Assembly: GCF_900636765.1 (NCBI RefSeq)
Contig: NZ_LR134313.1
Location: 496,001-560,000, forward strand
DNA: 64,000 nt
Direction of reading: 5' to 3'
DNA from: Neisseria canis
GTDB taxonomy: Bacteria; Pseudomonadota; Gammaproteobacteria; Burkholderiales; Neisseriaceae
Shown here: piece after piece, positions 7,673-16,700 of the stretch
How the letters are laid out: each line of letters begins with the position of its first letter
Numbering within the stretch: position 1 is the stretch's first letter
Notes under the pieces: model-generated
Databases searched by the model: none
The model's input: the letters and a program-made list of their open reading frames with translations, nothing else
Told to the model about the DNA's origin: nothing
Program-made: the position numbers and the translations under genes

Positions 7673-7878
7673 TGGGATGCTGTTTGGAAATCTGTTTTTA
7701 CGGTGCACTCGATATTGCCGCCCATTGGTTTTGGCGGAATACCAATATTGATTTTAATGTTGAGTTGGATTTTCCGCCTGATTTTTATGTAAACCCCGCA
7801 GCATGGTTTGAAAAAGAGATAGCAGCGAAAGGGATTCAAAATGCTAAAGAAGTTATAGAGACGGAACAATGCAAGTAA
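7672..7878 (+). CDS. Phage-type hypothetical protein
   Basis: A 68-residue protein whose ATG overlaps the preceding TGA (TGATG), implying translational coupling; the longer upstream start would run across the preceding gene. The sequence is rich in aromatic residues (AAHWFWRNTNIDFN, PPDFYVNPAAWFEKEI). No family recognised. The end overlaps the next gene start by 10 bp. Confidence 0.5.
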   Translation: MGCCLEICFYGALDIAAHWFWRNTNIDFNVELDFPPDFYVNPAAWFEKEIAAKGIQNAKEVIETEQCK

Positions 7879-8312
7879 ACAATGTTGACCACATTCTCAC
7901 TCAAATATCTCAACTTCACCCGAAGCAGATGCGGGAAGTGTTTATGACGATGTGGCGTGATATGAATGGTTTGAATGATGGTTTAACCGCGGACGACTGC
8001 ATAGAAATTTTTGCTTCGTCCTTAAAAGGAAGTTTAGATTTTACTTACGATTTACTGCCGCAAACATGTGCAGATTACGAGGTCGGCACCATGACGGAAA
8101 CATTTGCATTATTGCCCCGCGCAACGTATGAGAAGTTATTTTCAGACTGTTTGAAAGGGGATATTCCCCCCAATACAAGGCTGGATACTGTAGCTTTAAC
8201 TAATCTGCTGATGCTGGAAAATGTCGCCAATGCAGAGGCCAGCATAAGGAATAGTTGCATAAGAGCAACACATTTCATAGGCTCTGATGGAAAATTTATT
8301 TATGACTCATGA
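7869..8312 (+). CDS. Phage-type hypothetical protein
   Basis: A 147-residue soluble, acidic protein (MQVNNVDHILTQISQLHPKQ at the N-terminus). It overlaps the previous gene by 10 bp and is the last gene of this small cluster. It is mostly helical in composition, with no signal peptide, membrane segment or known motif. The function is unknown. Confidence 0.55.
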   Translation: MQVNNVDHILTQISQLHPKQMREVFMTMWRDMNGLNDGLTADDCIEIFASSLKGSLDFTYDLLPQTCADYEVGTMTETFALLPRATYEKLFSDCLKGDIPPNTRLDTVALTNLLMLENVANAEASIRNSCIRATHFIGSDGKFIYDS

Positions 8313-8704
8313 ATTGATGATAAAGAAAATCTATGAGAAATTGATGAATTTAGGGAAGCCTACCCTAAGACTTGGTGGACAATCGAGCAAGTAATCTTCA
8401 ATTTTTAATATAGCAGGCCGTCTGAAAGAGACGGTTTCAGACGGCCTGAAAATGACAGAAGGGAAAGCCCGTTTGTCAAAATCCAGCCCGCAGCAGCCCG
8501 GTTCCCGGCTCCGTACATCCGCCCGAAACGTCCCCACGCCCCCAAGCCGAACTTGACCATGCCGACCGCTCCGGCACCTGCGGCAGCCTACTCAACCGGC
8601 AAGCCCAAGCCCGACTTGCCCCCCTGCGGGAGGATTGTTGTTATTACTTCTTTGTTGAAATATATAGAAGTGAAGAAAGCTGCCTGAAAAGGTTCCGGCA
8701 GCTT
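8313..8704. other. Gap with two hairpins and GC-rich remnant
   Basis: The gap contains the AG-dialect DUS hairpin (8414-8447) and a GC-rich stretch at about 8460-8635. One frame of that stretch reads NLTMPTAPAPAAAYSTGKPK, probably the tail of a lost gene. A second hairpin follows at 8675-8706. No intact gene is visible. Confidence 0.5.
8414..8447. terminator. Terminator built from AG-dialect DUS
   Basis: CAGGCCGTCTGAAA pairs with TTTCAGACGGCCTG around a short loop. The motif is AGGCCGTCTGAA, the uptake dialect of other Neisseria species, not the TG-wad dialect used nearly everywhere else in the window. It points to a donor outside this dialect group. Confidence 0.8.
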
Positions 8705-8706
8705 TC
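8675..8706 (-). terminator. Hairpin at the end of the 8.7-kb gene fragment
   Basis: GAAAGCTGCC pairs with GGCAGCTTTC around a 12-nt loop. The left arm includes AGCTGCCTGAA, one base from a simDUS-type motif. It overlaps the stop codon of the minus-strand fragment. Confidence 0.55.
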
Positions 8707-9065
8707 AACGTTCGGGTTCGGGGCCGCCCAATGGCGGATGCCGCTCTTTAATTTGGGCTAACAAACGCCCATACAGATTAATCCGTGCCTGCATCTGTTC
8801 GGCAGGCGAAAGCCCGTTTATTACGGCTTCGCCCGCCTGTATTACCTGCTTTTGGGCAGAGGATAAAAGATGGGCGTTCTTTTGAAAATCCGCCCGAATC
8901 TTCTCGAGTTCCCGCTCATTGCGGTGTAATTCATAATCGATAGCTGCGCCGGGCATCTGCCCGACATGGATACGACTGTCAAACACCAAACCATCCCTGC
9001 TATATACCCTGAAATAATCGGCTTTGCCGGATAAAACACAGCATCGGCATTACTTGGCAACATGG
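8705..9065 (-). pseudogene. 3' part of an unknown gene, cut by IS481 element
   Basis: The frame ending at 8705 encodes ADYFRVYSRDGLVFDSRIHV followed by GQMPGAAIDYELHRNERELEKI and a helical tail. Upstream, the reading continues in another frame (LPSNADAVFYPAK), so one base has been lost near 9030. The IS481-like element starts at 9066 and removes the 5' end. No family recognised. Confidence 0.5.
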
Positions 9066-9941
9066 TGTAAGAAATCCTCGCGTTGTTTACACAACAGATT
9101 GAGAAAAATAAGCCTGTAAAACCTCAAAAGGCGTATCGCCCTTCAAGCCCTTATGCGGCTTAACCGTATTATAAAAATTCACAAAACGGCACAATTCCTT
9201 CTGCCTGTGTTCCGAATCCATAAACGGAACTTTGTCATGCCACATTTCCATCAGGGTGCGGATTACCCGTTCTGCCTTACCGTTGGTCTGCGGTCGGGCA
9301 ATACGGGTAAACTTCTGGTTGATGTTGTTCTGCACACAGGCAACCGCAAACGGATGCGACGCATTGCCACGGTATTCCATGCCGTTATCCGAATAGGCAC
9401 ATTCGATGGTATAAGGACAACAGTCAATCACATCACGCAAAAGGAACTTGGCCGCACTAGCCGCTGTACGGTCGGGCAAAATGGCCGCATACAGTTCGCG
9501 GGAATAGTCGTCAATGGCGACAAACAGGTAATCTCTCGAGGCGGTTGCTTTTTGGTTTTGCAACAAAGGCAGTCGTTTGGTGTCGAAATGCACCATTTCG
9601 CCGGGATAGGATTTGTTGTAGCGTTTGGCCTGTTTCTTGAGCTTTTCTTCGATGTGTTTTTCCACTTTTGCCAAACGCTTCATTCCGTATTTGGCCTGTT
9701 TGAAACGGTTGTTGGTGCTGTTTTGTGGTGCGAGCAGCTGCAGCCGTGCGGCCTTTAGGATGCGGTAAATGGTAACCCTGCTGACTTGGTATTGCCGGGC
9801 CAGTGAGGTAACGGTGATTTTATCCTGCGTATAGGCGCGCCAAACGGCTTGGCGTTGGTGCGGGGTAAGGCGGGTGTTTTTATGGATGTTCATGGCAGTA
9901 TTGTCTTTCAAATACTGTAAACAACGCTAGAGTTTCTTACA
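9066..9941 (-). mobile_element. IS481-family element
   Basis: About 876 bp with terminal inverted repeats TGTAAGAAATCC..GTTGTTTACA (from 9066) and TGTAAACAAC..GAGTTTCTTACA (to 9941). The TGT start is usual for IS481. No clear target duplication is seen. It separates two truncated genes (8705-9065 and 9942-10429). Confidence 0.85.
9087..9911 (-). CDS. IS481-family transposase
   Basis: A 274-residue transposase. The N-terminal HTH (ITVTSLARQYQVSRVTIYRI, residues 32-51) is followed by the DDE integrase core with D110 (HFDTKRLP), D175 (YSDNGMEY) and E214 (NGKAERVIRT). The end contains FYNTVKPHKGLKGDTPFEVL, typical of the family. The frame is intact and nearly fills the element, so it may still be functional. 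Confidence 0.93.
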   Translation of the reverse strand: MKDNTAMNIHKNTRLTPHQRQAVWRAYTQDKITVTSLARQYQVSRVTIYRILKAARLQLLAPQNSTNNRFKQAKYGMKRLAKVEKHIEEKLKKQAKRYNKSYPGEMVHFDTKRLPLLQNQKATASRDYLFVAIDDYSRELYAAILPDRTAASAAKFLLRDVIDCCPYTIECAYSDNGMEYRGNASHPFAVACVQNNINQKFTRIARPQTNGKAERVIRTLMEMWHDKVPFMDSEHRQKELCRFVNFYNTVKPHKGLKGDTPFEVLQAYFSQSVV

Positions 9942-10429
9942 GGAGTTTTGCTTATCGCAAGCGATAAATTCGGTCTTACTGTTAATGTCAGTAATCGAGC
10001 TGCCCAAATACTTAATATCTGGCTTGGAATATCGAAACAATTCCTTAGCCATCCCGGAATTGATATCTATTAAGTCGTAAGTTTCGGTATTTGTATAATA
10101 ATCATCCGTAATGGTCAGAAAATGTTCGCCGAAGACGTTGGCAGCTACGATTCTTTCATAAGGCCACGGGTATTGTTTGATATTGCCACTTATATCTTCC
10201 ACACACAGGGATTGGTTCTCCAAATTAATAGTATAAAAAAATAGTTGATTATTTCTCCAGTAATAATATGAGCTGCCACATTGTAGTTGTTTTAATGTTT
10301 TTCCTGTTAAGTCTCTGAAGAATAATTCCTTTTCTTTATTTAAATCGCTGCTTTCATCCAAAAATCCGATGACCTGATTTTGTGGATTGATAACTGGTTC
10401 AATGGTATTGCCAGTTTGATAAATTATAT
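9942..10429 (-). pseudogene. Internal fragment of an unknown gene between two IS elements
   Basis: An open frame of about 160 codons bounded on both sides by IS ends. It encodes an acidic protein with IIYQTGNTIEPVINPQNQVI and a run of tyrosines (GSSYYYWRNNQLFFYTINLE). The apparent start (MVILLPKP) lies within the IS1595-type element and its stop at 9927 lies within the IS481 element, so both true ends are lost. The repeated short beta-rich pattern suggests a beta-propeller or similar sheet protein; that is only an impression. Confidence 0.5.
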
Positions 10430-11162
10430 GGGGCTTAGGAAGCAAAATCACCAAATATAATGATAAGCTTCTGAAATGAAATTAAAAAACAAGTACCAAA
10501 AGTTCAGCAAAATTACCGAGCCCAAATTCCGTCAAATCCTACGGTTTTTCTCCTTAGATCTGACCGCTTCTGATACCGCCAAATTGACAGGGATTAGTGT
10601 CAGAAGCATCAACAGCCTGTACCTGAAACTACGGCGACGATTGGCTGACGAATGTGAGTGGCAGACACCTTTCTGCGGCATAGTGGAATTGGACGAATCC
10701 TATTTCGGTGCCAAACGTATCCGAGGCAAACGCGGGCGAGGTGCAGGCGGTAAAACGATTGTTTTCGGCATACTCAAACGAGGTGACAAGGTTTATACCG
10801 AAATCGTTTCCGATGCTTCAAAAGCAACGTTACAAAAGGTTATCAGGGACATATCTCTGTTGAGAGCGTCATCAATACTGATGGATAGCGCGGTTATCAG
10901 GGGTTGGTCGATATGGGCTTTGCGAAGCATTTCAGAGTGCGTCATGGTGATAATGAATTTGCCCGTGGTACCCAGCATATCAACGGTATCAAATCCTTTT
11001 GGAGCTGCTTTGTACAATTTAACGGTGTGCCGAAGCATACGTTTTACCTGCATTTAAAAGAAACCGAGTTCCGCTTCAATCACAGGCATGATGATTTGTA
11101 TAAAGTGCTGTTGGGAATGTTGCGGAAAGATCCTTTAAAATGAATTTTGCTTCCTAAGCCCC
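10430..11162 (+). mobile_element. Second type of IS1595-family element
   Basis: A 733-bp element with inverted repeats GGGGCTTAGGAAGCAAAATC (10430-10449) and GATTTTGCTTCC-type reverse at 11142-11162. The ends differ from the IS1016-like copies at 1946 and 17481. An isolated copy of its right end (TTTGCTTCCTAACCCC) occurs at 20523-20538. The element cuts the gene fragment at 9942-10429. Confidence 0.8.
10476..11143 (+). pseudogene. IS1595-family transposase, several lesions
   Basis: Frame 1 (from 10476) encodes MKLKNKYQKFSKITEPKFRQ, the HTH, VELDESYFGAKRIRGKRGRG and GKTIVFGILKRGDKVYTEIV, then loses frame near 10846, where one G is missing from a run. The C-terminal part reappears at 10904-11143 (LVDMGFAKHFRVRHGDNEFA, GTQHINGIKSFWS). 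A further small deletion follows FWS compared with the family. The gene is inactive. Confidence 0.85.
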
Positions 11163-11198
11163 AAAAAAGATATGAATGATTTTTTGAAAGGAAGATAA

Positions 11199-11468
11199 AT
11201 GACGGAAGATATTTATGAAGGTGATTTGGAGATGCAAATAGCCACAGCAAAAGAAATCGTGCAGGCCCGCCGCTTCCGCATGATTACCATGGCACAGCTG
11301 CGCAAAATGGGCGTGGCGCTCAACCGCGCACGCTATTTCATCACCCTACCCGAACCCAACCGCTACGCCGACTTAATCGACAGCCCGCAACTGCGCGGCC
11401 TGCTTTTACAAAACACACGCTCCAAATTCAGCCAAAGCGATGCCGTGCAAAGCGATTTGTTCGGCTGA
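11199..11468 (+). pseudogene. C-terminal remnant of radical-SAM DNA modification/repair protein
   Basis: Eighty-nine codons. From about residue 12 the protein (IATAKEIVQARRFRMITMAQ, LRKMGVALNRARYFITLP) matches the end of the TIGR03916 putative DNA modification/repair radical-SAM family, a protein of about 400 residues. The helix-hairpin-helix-like RFRMI..LRKMGV part is kept, but the CxxxCxxC radical-SAM core is absent. The ATG at 11199 has a good AAGGAAG site but is probably an accidental start created when the 5' part was lost to the IS at 10430-11162. The usual TIGR03915 partner follows directly. Confidence 0.6.
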
Positions 11469-11487
11469 TAACGAAAAGGTCAACATT

Positions 11488-12258
11488 ATGCAAATCACTT
11501 TGCACTACGACGGCAGCTTCGACGGCCTGTTAAGCACGGTGTTTCATGTTTACGCCTGCAAATACGCTCCTGAAAACGTACACATTACCCATGATGCGCA
11601 GGATACGGATTTATTCAGCCGCAGCGAAACCGTTGCCTCCTCCCCCGAACGTGCCCAACGCGTATTCAAACAGCTCGAACGGCAAATCGGCCGTAAAGGC
11701 ATGATCAAATTGCTGTACGGCTTTTTAATCGCCCTGCCCGAAATGCCCGACACCTTCCTACGCCTTGTCCGCCTGATATTGGCACGCCCTGCACGCACAG
11801 ACGTACTCAGCGATTACGGCCATTTCGACGTTATGCAATGGGCGCAATGGGTTAAAACCGTGGGTCACGAAAAACACCGCATGGAGGCATTTGTGCGTTT
11901 TGAAGAGCTGGCGGACGGTCTGTATCTCGCGCGTATCGAACCTCAATACGATGTGTTGCCCTTGATTGTGCACCATTTCCGCAACCGTTATCCGCAACAG
12001 CAATGGGCGATATTCGATATGCAGCGCCATTACGGCATCTTAAGCGACCCAAACGGCCTGCACGCAATCAACGGGCTTGAAGCCCACCGCATCCAAGCGG
12101 CGCACGCCCCGAATGAACGCAGCTACCAAGCCCTTTGGCAACGCTATTTCAACAGCAGCAATATTCCATCCCGACGCAATCCCCGGTTGCACCGCCAACA
12201 CATGCCGCAACGCTATTGGAAATACCTTACTGAAAAGCAACCTGCTGTTTTCAATTAA
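11488..12258 (+). CDS. TIGR03915-type DNA metabolism protein
   Basis: A 256-residue cytoplasmic protein starting MQITLHYDGSFDGLLSTVFH. The opening (YDGSFDGLLSxVF) and the end (RxxxRLHRQHMPQRYWKYLTE) are the marks of the TIGR03915/DUF4130 family, which is encoded beside the TIGR03916 radical-SAM protein and thought to act on DNA. ATG 11488 is preferred over the 11440 start because it begins the conserved motif and has AAAGG upstream. Its partner gene is truncated here, so the pair is probably non-functional. A host-dialect DUS terminator follows. Confidence 0.8.
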   Translation: MQITLHYDGSFDGLLSTVFHVYACKYAPENVHITHDAQDTDLFSRSETVASSPERAQRVFKQLERQIGRKGMIKLLYGFLIALPEMPDTFLRLVRLILARPARTDVLSDYGHFDVMQWAQWVKTVGHEKHRMEAFVRFEELADGLYLARIEPQYDVLPLIVHHFRNRYPQQQWAIFDMQRHYGILSDPNGLHAINGLEAHRIQAAHAPNERSYQALWQRYFNSSNIPSRRNPRLHRQHMPQRYWKYLTEKQPAVFN

Positions 12259-12260
12259 AA

Positions 12261-12292
12261 ATGCCTGTCTGAAAACAGGTTCAGACAGGCCT
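12261..12292. terminator. TG-wad DUS terminator between convergent genes
   Basis: GCCTGTCTGAA pairs with TTCAGACAGGC around AAACAGG. It serves both the TIGR03915 gene (plus) and the flavoprotein gene (minus). The host dialect suggests that this stretch is native DNA inside the att-bounded interval. Confidence 0.85.
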
Positions 12293-12326
12293 TACGGCGA
12301 ATAAACTTATTCTTTATCAAGATTCT

Positions 12327-13604
12327 TCATTCCGCACACACCGCCTCCGCCGCGCACACCGCCGATGCCCATGCCCATTGGAAATTATAGCCGCCGAGCC
12401 AGCCGGTGATGTCCATCACCTCCCCGATAAAATATAAACCCGGTTGCCGCTTGCTTTGCATGGTTTTGGCTTCGATTTCTTTTACATTCACACCGCCGCG
12501 GGTTACTTCGGCTTTTTTATGGCCGTCGCTGCCGCTGGGCAGCAATGCCCAGTCGTTCAAGCTGCCGCCCAGCTGCTGCAAAACCGCGTTGGGAATGTCG
12601 GCCCATTTCTGCGCGGCATAAGGCGCAAATGCTTCTTGCGCCAGCCAGAAATCCAGCAGCCTTTCGGGCAACTCGGGACAAAGTTGTTTGAGCGCGGTGT
12701 TGAGTTGGATTTTGCGGCCGGTTTTGCCCTCGCACAAAGCCTGCGCCACATCGGTATGCAGGCATAAATCAATATGCAGCAAACGACCGGGCTGCCAGTA
12801 GCTGGAAATCTGCAAAATGGCCGGGCCGCTCAAGCCTTTGTGGCGGAACAGTAAATCTTCGTCGAAAGTGGTTTTCCCCTTGCCTTCGCCTGTGCTGATA
12901 CGCACGGGCAAGGCGATGCCCGACAATGTGTGGTAGCCGTGTTGCGCCCAATGTTCAAAACGCAAAGGCACCAAAGCAGCTTCGGGCGGCACGATGCTGT
13001 GGCCGAACTGTTTGGCCAGTTCATAACCGAAAGGCGTGGCGCCAATTGCGGGCGCAGCCAATCCTCCGGTGGCAACCACAAGATTGCGGCAATGAAACAC
13101 GCCGCTGCCGCTCTCTATTGCAAAGCGTGCAATGCCTGTCTGAACCGCAGACACGGCCTTGATCGGGCAGCCGGTATGCCATTGAACCCGCCCTTTTGCG
13201 CACTCCTGATTCAGCATGGCAATGATTTCCGTAGCGCTGCCGTTGCAAAACATCTGCCCTTTGTGTTTTTCGTGATAAGCAATGCCGTGTTGTTCCACAA
13301 GCGCGATAAAATCCCGGCTGGTATAGCGCGATAGGGCATGTCGCACAAAGCGCGGCTGTTGCGACACGAAATAAGGCGAACCGTCGCCGCCGTCTAAATT
13401 GCGGTTGGTAAAGTTGCAGCGGCCGCCGCCCGAAATGCGGATTTTTTCGCCGATTTTCACGGCATGGTCCAGCAATGCCACGCTTTTTCCACCCTGCCCT
13501 ATCCGTGCGGCGCACATCATGCCGGCGGCACCGGCACCGATAATCACGGTGTCAAAATAGGAAGCAGAAGCTGCTTTGTGCGGGGTATTGGGGGCTGCTT
13601 GCAT
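12327..13604 (-). CDS. YhiN/HI0933-family flavoprotein
   Basis: A 425-residue NAD(P)/FAD-dependent oxidoreductase of the HI0933 (BaiN-like, sometimes called aminoacetone-oxidase) family. The Rossmann FAD motif VIIGAGAAGMMCA lies at residues 20-32, followed by GEKIRISGGGRCNFTN near 52-67, the central VVATGGLAAPAIGATPFGYE, and the C-terminal FIGEVMDITGWLGGYNFQWA. The physiological substrate is not established for most members. Full length and intact. Host-dialect DUS hairpins lie on both sides. Confidence 0.9.
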   Translation of the reverse strand: MQAAPNTPHKAASASYFDTVIIGAGAAGMMCAARIGQGGKSVALLDHAVKIGEKIRISGGGRCNFTNRNLDGGDGSPYFVSQQPRFVRHALSRYTSRDFIALVEQHGIAYHEKHKGQMFCNGSATEIIAMLNQECAKGRVQWHTGCPIKAVSAVQTGIARFAIESGSGVFHCRNLVVATGGLAAPAIGATPFGYELAKQFGHSIVPPEAALVPLRFEHWAQHGYHTLSGIALPVRISTGEGKGKTTFDEDLLFRHKGLSGPAILQISSYWQPGRLLHIDLCLHTDVAQALCEGKTGRKIQLNTALKQLCPELPERLLDFWLAQEAFAPYAAQKWADIPNAVLQQLGGSLNDWALLPSGSDGHKKAEVTRGGVNVKEIEAKTMQSKRQPGLYFIGEVMDITGWLGGYNFQWAWASAVCAAEAVCAE

Positions 13605-13665
13605 AAGGGCCGGCTCCGATTGGAAACGATGGGTAGATTATATCGCCGAATAGGCGTAAACGAAG

Positions 13666-13698
13666 AATGCCTGTCTGAAAACATTCAGACAGGCATTA
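13666..13698. terminator. TG-wad DUS terminator
   Basis: AATGCCTGTCTGAA pairs with TTCAGACAGGCATT. It lies downstream of the beta-helix/RTX gene (ends 13789, minus strand) and upstream of the flavoprotein start. Confidence 0.8.
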
Positions 13699-13788
13699 AC
13701 TCAACGCTGTTAAACCAACCGGCAAGCCGAATCATCAAATCATATCGGGTATGATAAAACCATTCGGTTTACCGGCTGCTTTCCGGCA

Positions 13789-16700
13789 TTAATAAATGGT
13801 GAAGTTGGAAGCGCTTAATTCGTAGTCCACACCGTCCAACTCGGCAAACTGCACCGCGCTGAAGTATTTACCGGAGCCGTCGGCATCATAAAACAGCTTG
13901 TTGCCGTTTTGAATCACGCGGGTCTCTCTGGTTACCGCGTTGGCTTGGGCAAACCAGTCGCCTTCCAAGGCACCGAACACCAACGTGCTTAAGCCTAGCT
14001 TGTCGCTGTCGGCGCTGAAGTCGGTTACACGATCCACTTCACCGTTTAACTGGGCGTTAAACAGGAACGTATCATTACCCTCGCCGCCGGTCAGAACATC
14101 TCTGCCCTCGCCGCCGATTAGTACATCGTTGCCCAAACCGCCGTCCAATACATTGGCCCCCACGTTGCCTTTGATCAGGTTATCCAGATCATTGCCCGTA
14201 CCGTTGATAGGCCGGATATTGAGCAAGACCAAATTTTCCACGTTATCGGACAGCGTGTAATCAACCGTGCTGTATACCGTGTCTTTGCCGCCGTTGGCAG
14301 ACTCTTTAACGGTATCGTGAACATTGTCGATAAAATAGGCGTTGTTGGCTGCCGAACCTACATAGTTCTGCACCGTACCTTTCATATCGCCGTTATGCTG
14401 GTTGACAAAGCCGTTGATGTCGGCGCCGTTGGTATGTGTGTCCACAAACTTATAGAAGCCTCCGCCCATCACATGATTGCCGGTAAACTTCAGGTTGTTG
14501 ATGTCGCCTACCAAGTTCTCATTGCCATACAGACCGTTGGAAGTTTCCGCACCCATAAACAACACGGAAACCTGCTTGTTGGTGGCATTGCTGGCGATAA
14601 TATTATCGGTTACGCGCACATCGTTCAAATCGCCGGTACCGCCGTTATAGCTAGTGGTGTAGTTCTGTTTGGTCACAATATCATGCAGGGTCAGCGGACG
14701 CGGCATATAAGCGCCCACCACACCGTTGGATGAATTGCTGTCCCAAATCGACTCCACACCCACCACTTTGCGGTTTACATTACCGTTTAAGGTATTGTGG
14801 CCGAATACCGTACCGTTGGAATCGGTACCGGTATAGAGCATCCAGCCGGTTCCCAGCTTGCTGGTAACATTGACTTCATTGTGGGTGAATTTGTTGTTTT
14901 GGCTGCCTTGGTAAGCCTGCAACAAACCTTGGCCGCTCGCCTTGGAGCTGGAAACGATGTTTTTGCTGACCGTGTTGTTGTTTGACATATAAGCGATATG
15001 TACCGCAGAAGATTTACCTTCGGTCAGATAGTTGTTGATTACCTTGTTGTTATCGCTGCGGTTCTGCATAGAAATATTACGCATGTTCTCGCTGATAACA
15101 TTATTGCTGATGGTGCTGTTGCTTACCCCTGAAAAAGAGATGCCGTAATAGCCGCCTGTGATTTTGTTGCCGGTAATCAGCGCGTCGGTAATCTGATATT
15201 TATTGTCGGCGACTTTCTTGTCGCCGCGGTATTCGTGCCACTTGGTCAAGCTGCCTGAATACAGGCTGGACTCAGACTGGTTGTAAAGAACAATGGCATA
15301 GTTCGAATTGGCATCGCTCTTCACACCCTCTTTCAAAACAATATTGTTGTTTTTGATGGTCAGATCATCAATGTTGCCGTCTTGCGTGACAAAGCTGATG
15401 GCCCTGTTTTTCACATTAACAAAGTTATTGTTTTCAATGGTTACGCCGCTGCTGTTGATACCTGCAATGCCGCGCACGCCTTCCAGATTCTGCAAATCGA
15501 AGTTGAAACCTTCGATCTCCACATCTTTCACGTTTTTTGCAAGCGTGATGCCGCTCTTAAAGCCGCTGGTAATATCTTTGTAAACCAAAGTGGAATTGTT
15601 GCCGCTCAGATAATCGGTACCTGCCAAAACAACCGCGCCTTTACCGCTCAAAACGAAAGTGCCGTCGGTCGGCATCTCTACGCCCAAGCCTTTTTTAGCC
15701 GCGATGTTGATGGCCGATTGCAATGCGGAAGTAATGTCGCCGCCGCCATTGTGGAATGCGGCAACCGAAACACTGTCTTTAAACGTAGCGCCCCATGTGC
15801 CGGAGCCCCACTTCACCGTGTAGTCTCCGCCCGCACCTTTGGTAAACAAAGTGTGGTGGTCGCCGTCGCTGATGACGATATGCTTCAATCCGCTGTTGCC
15901 CGCGGCAGCTTTCGCAGCTTCCGCCGCATTTTTCACGACGGTATACGAAGCACCCGACGGTACGTTACTGCTTATGAATGCGCTGGTTGTTACTGTTTTT
16001 GGGCCAGTAGTAGTCAAATCAATCTCCTGTTTTTTGGATATTTCAGCAAGAGTATTTGGGTTTTCTTCATTCTGTGCTTTGGCAGCGGGGCCGGCCAGAC
16101 CCTCCGCCTCCGACTCAGCAATTTCCACACTGCCAACAGTGGAAGGCTCTACAGCAACCTTCTCGTTGTTTTGAGGTATTTCGTTTGTTACTTCGGGAAC
16201 ACTGCTTTGTTCGGCAGCTTGCTCTTCAGTAACATTCGGTCTGCTGCTTGGTTCTTCCTCGGATTGAGGTTCATCAGACTCAAGCGCTTCCTTCTCGTTA
16301 TGATTTAATGAAGCCGTTACTTGCGGCTCTTCTTCGGCAGGCACAGGCTGCGCTAAAGGCTGCCTCGGCTGCACTACCGGCTGGGCCTGTGTTTCAGGCC
16401 CAGCCCTCTCTGTTATTTGCACAGAAGCGGCCGCTTCCTGTTTGCTCTCTTCTTCGCCCGGCAAACTGATTAGCTCTTCAACCGGGACACTGTCGGAAAC
16501 TTTGTCGTCTATTTGATGCCCAACCGCTTCTTCATCTTGTCCGGCAACCTTTTCCACACGGTTCTCTACCGGCTTGTTCTGTGCAACCGGAATAACCGGA
16601 GCAGCCTTAGGCTTGGCCTCGGTATTTTTTCCATGGGAATCGGAGCCCGAACCGCCGCCTGAAGAAGCCAGGCCGGCAATCAGCCCGCCGCCCAAGCCCA

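Noticed and set aside
14317..16308. Long plus-strand frames (up to 308 codons) opposite the beta-helix/RTX gene
   Set aside because: The minus strand encodes a clear repeat protein; the repetitive sequence leaves antisense frames open by chance.
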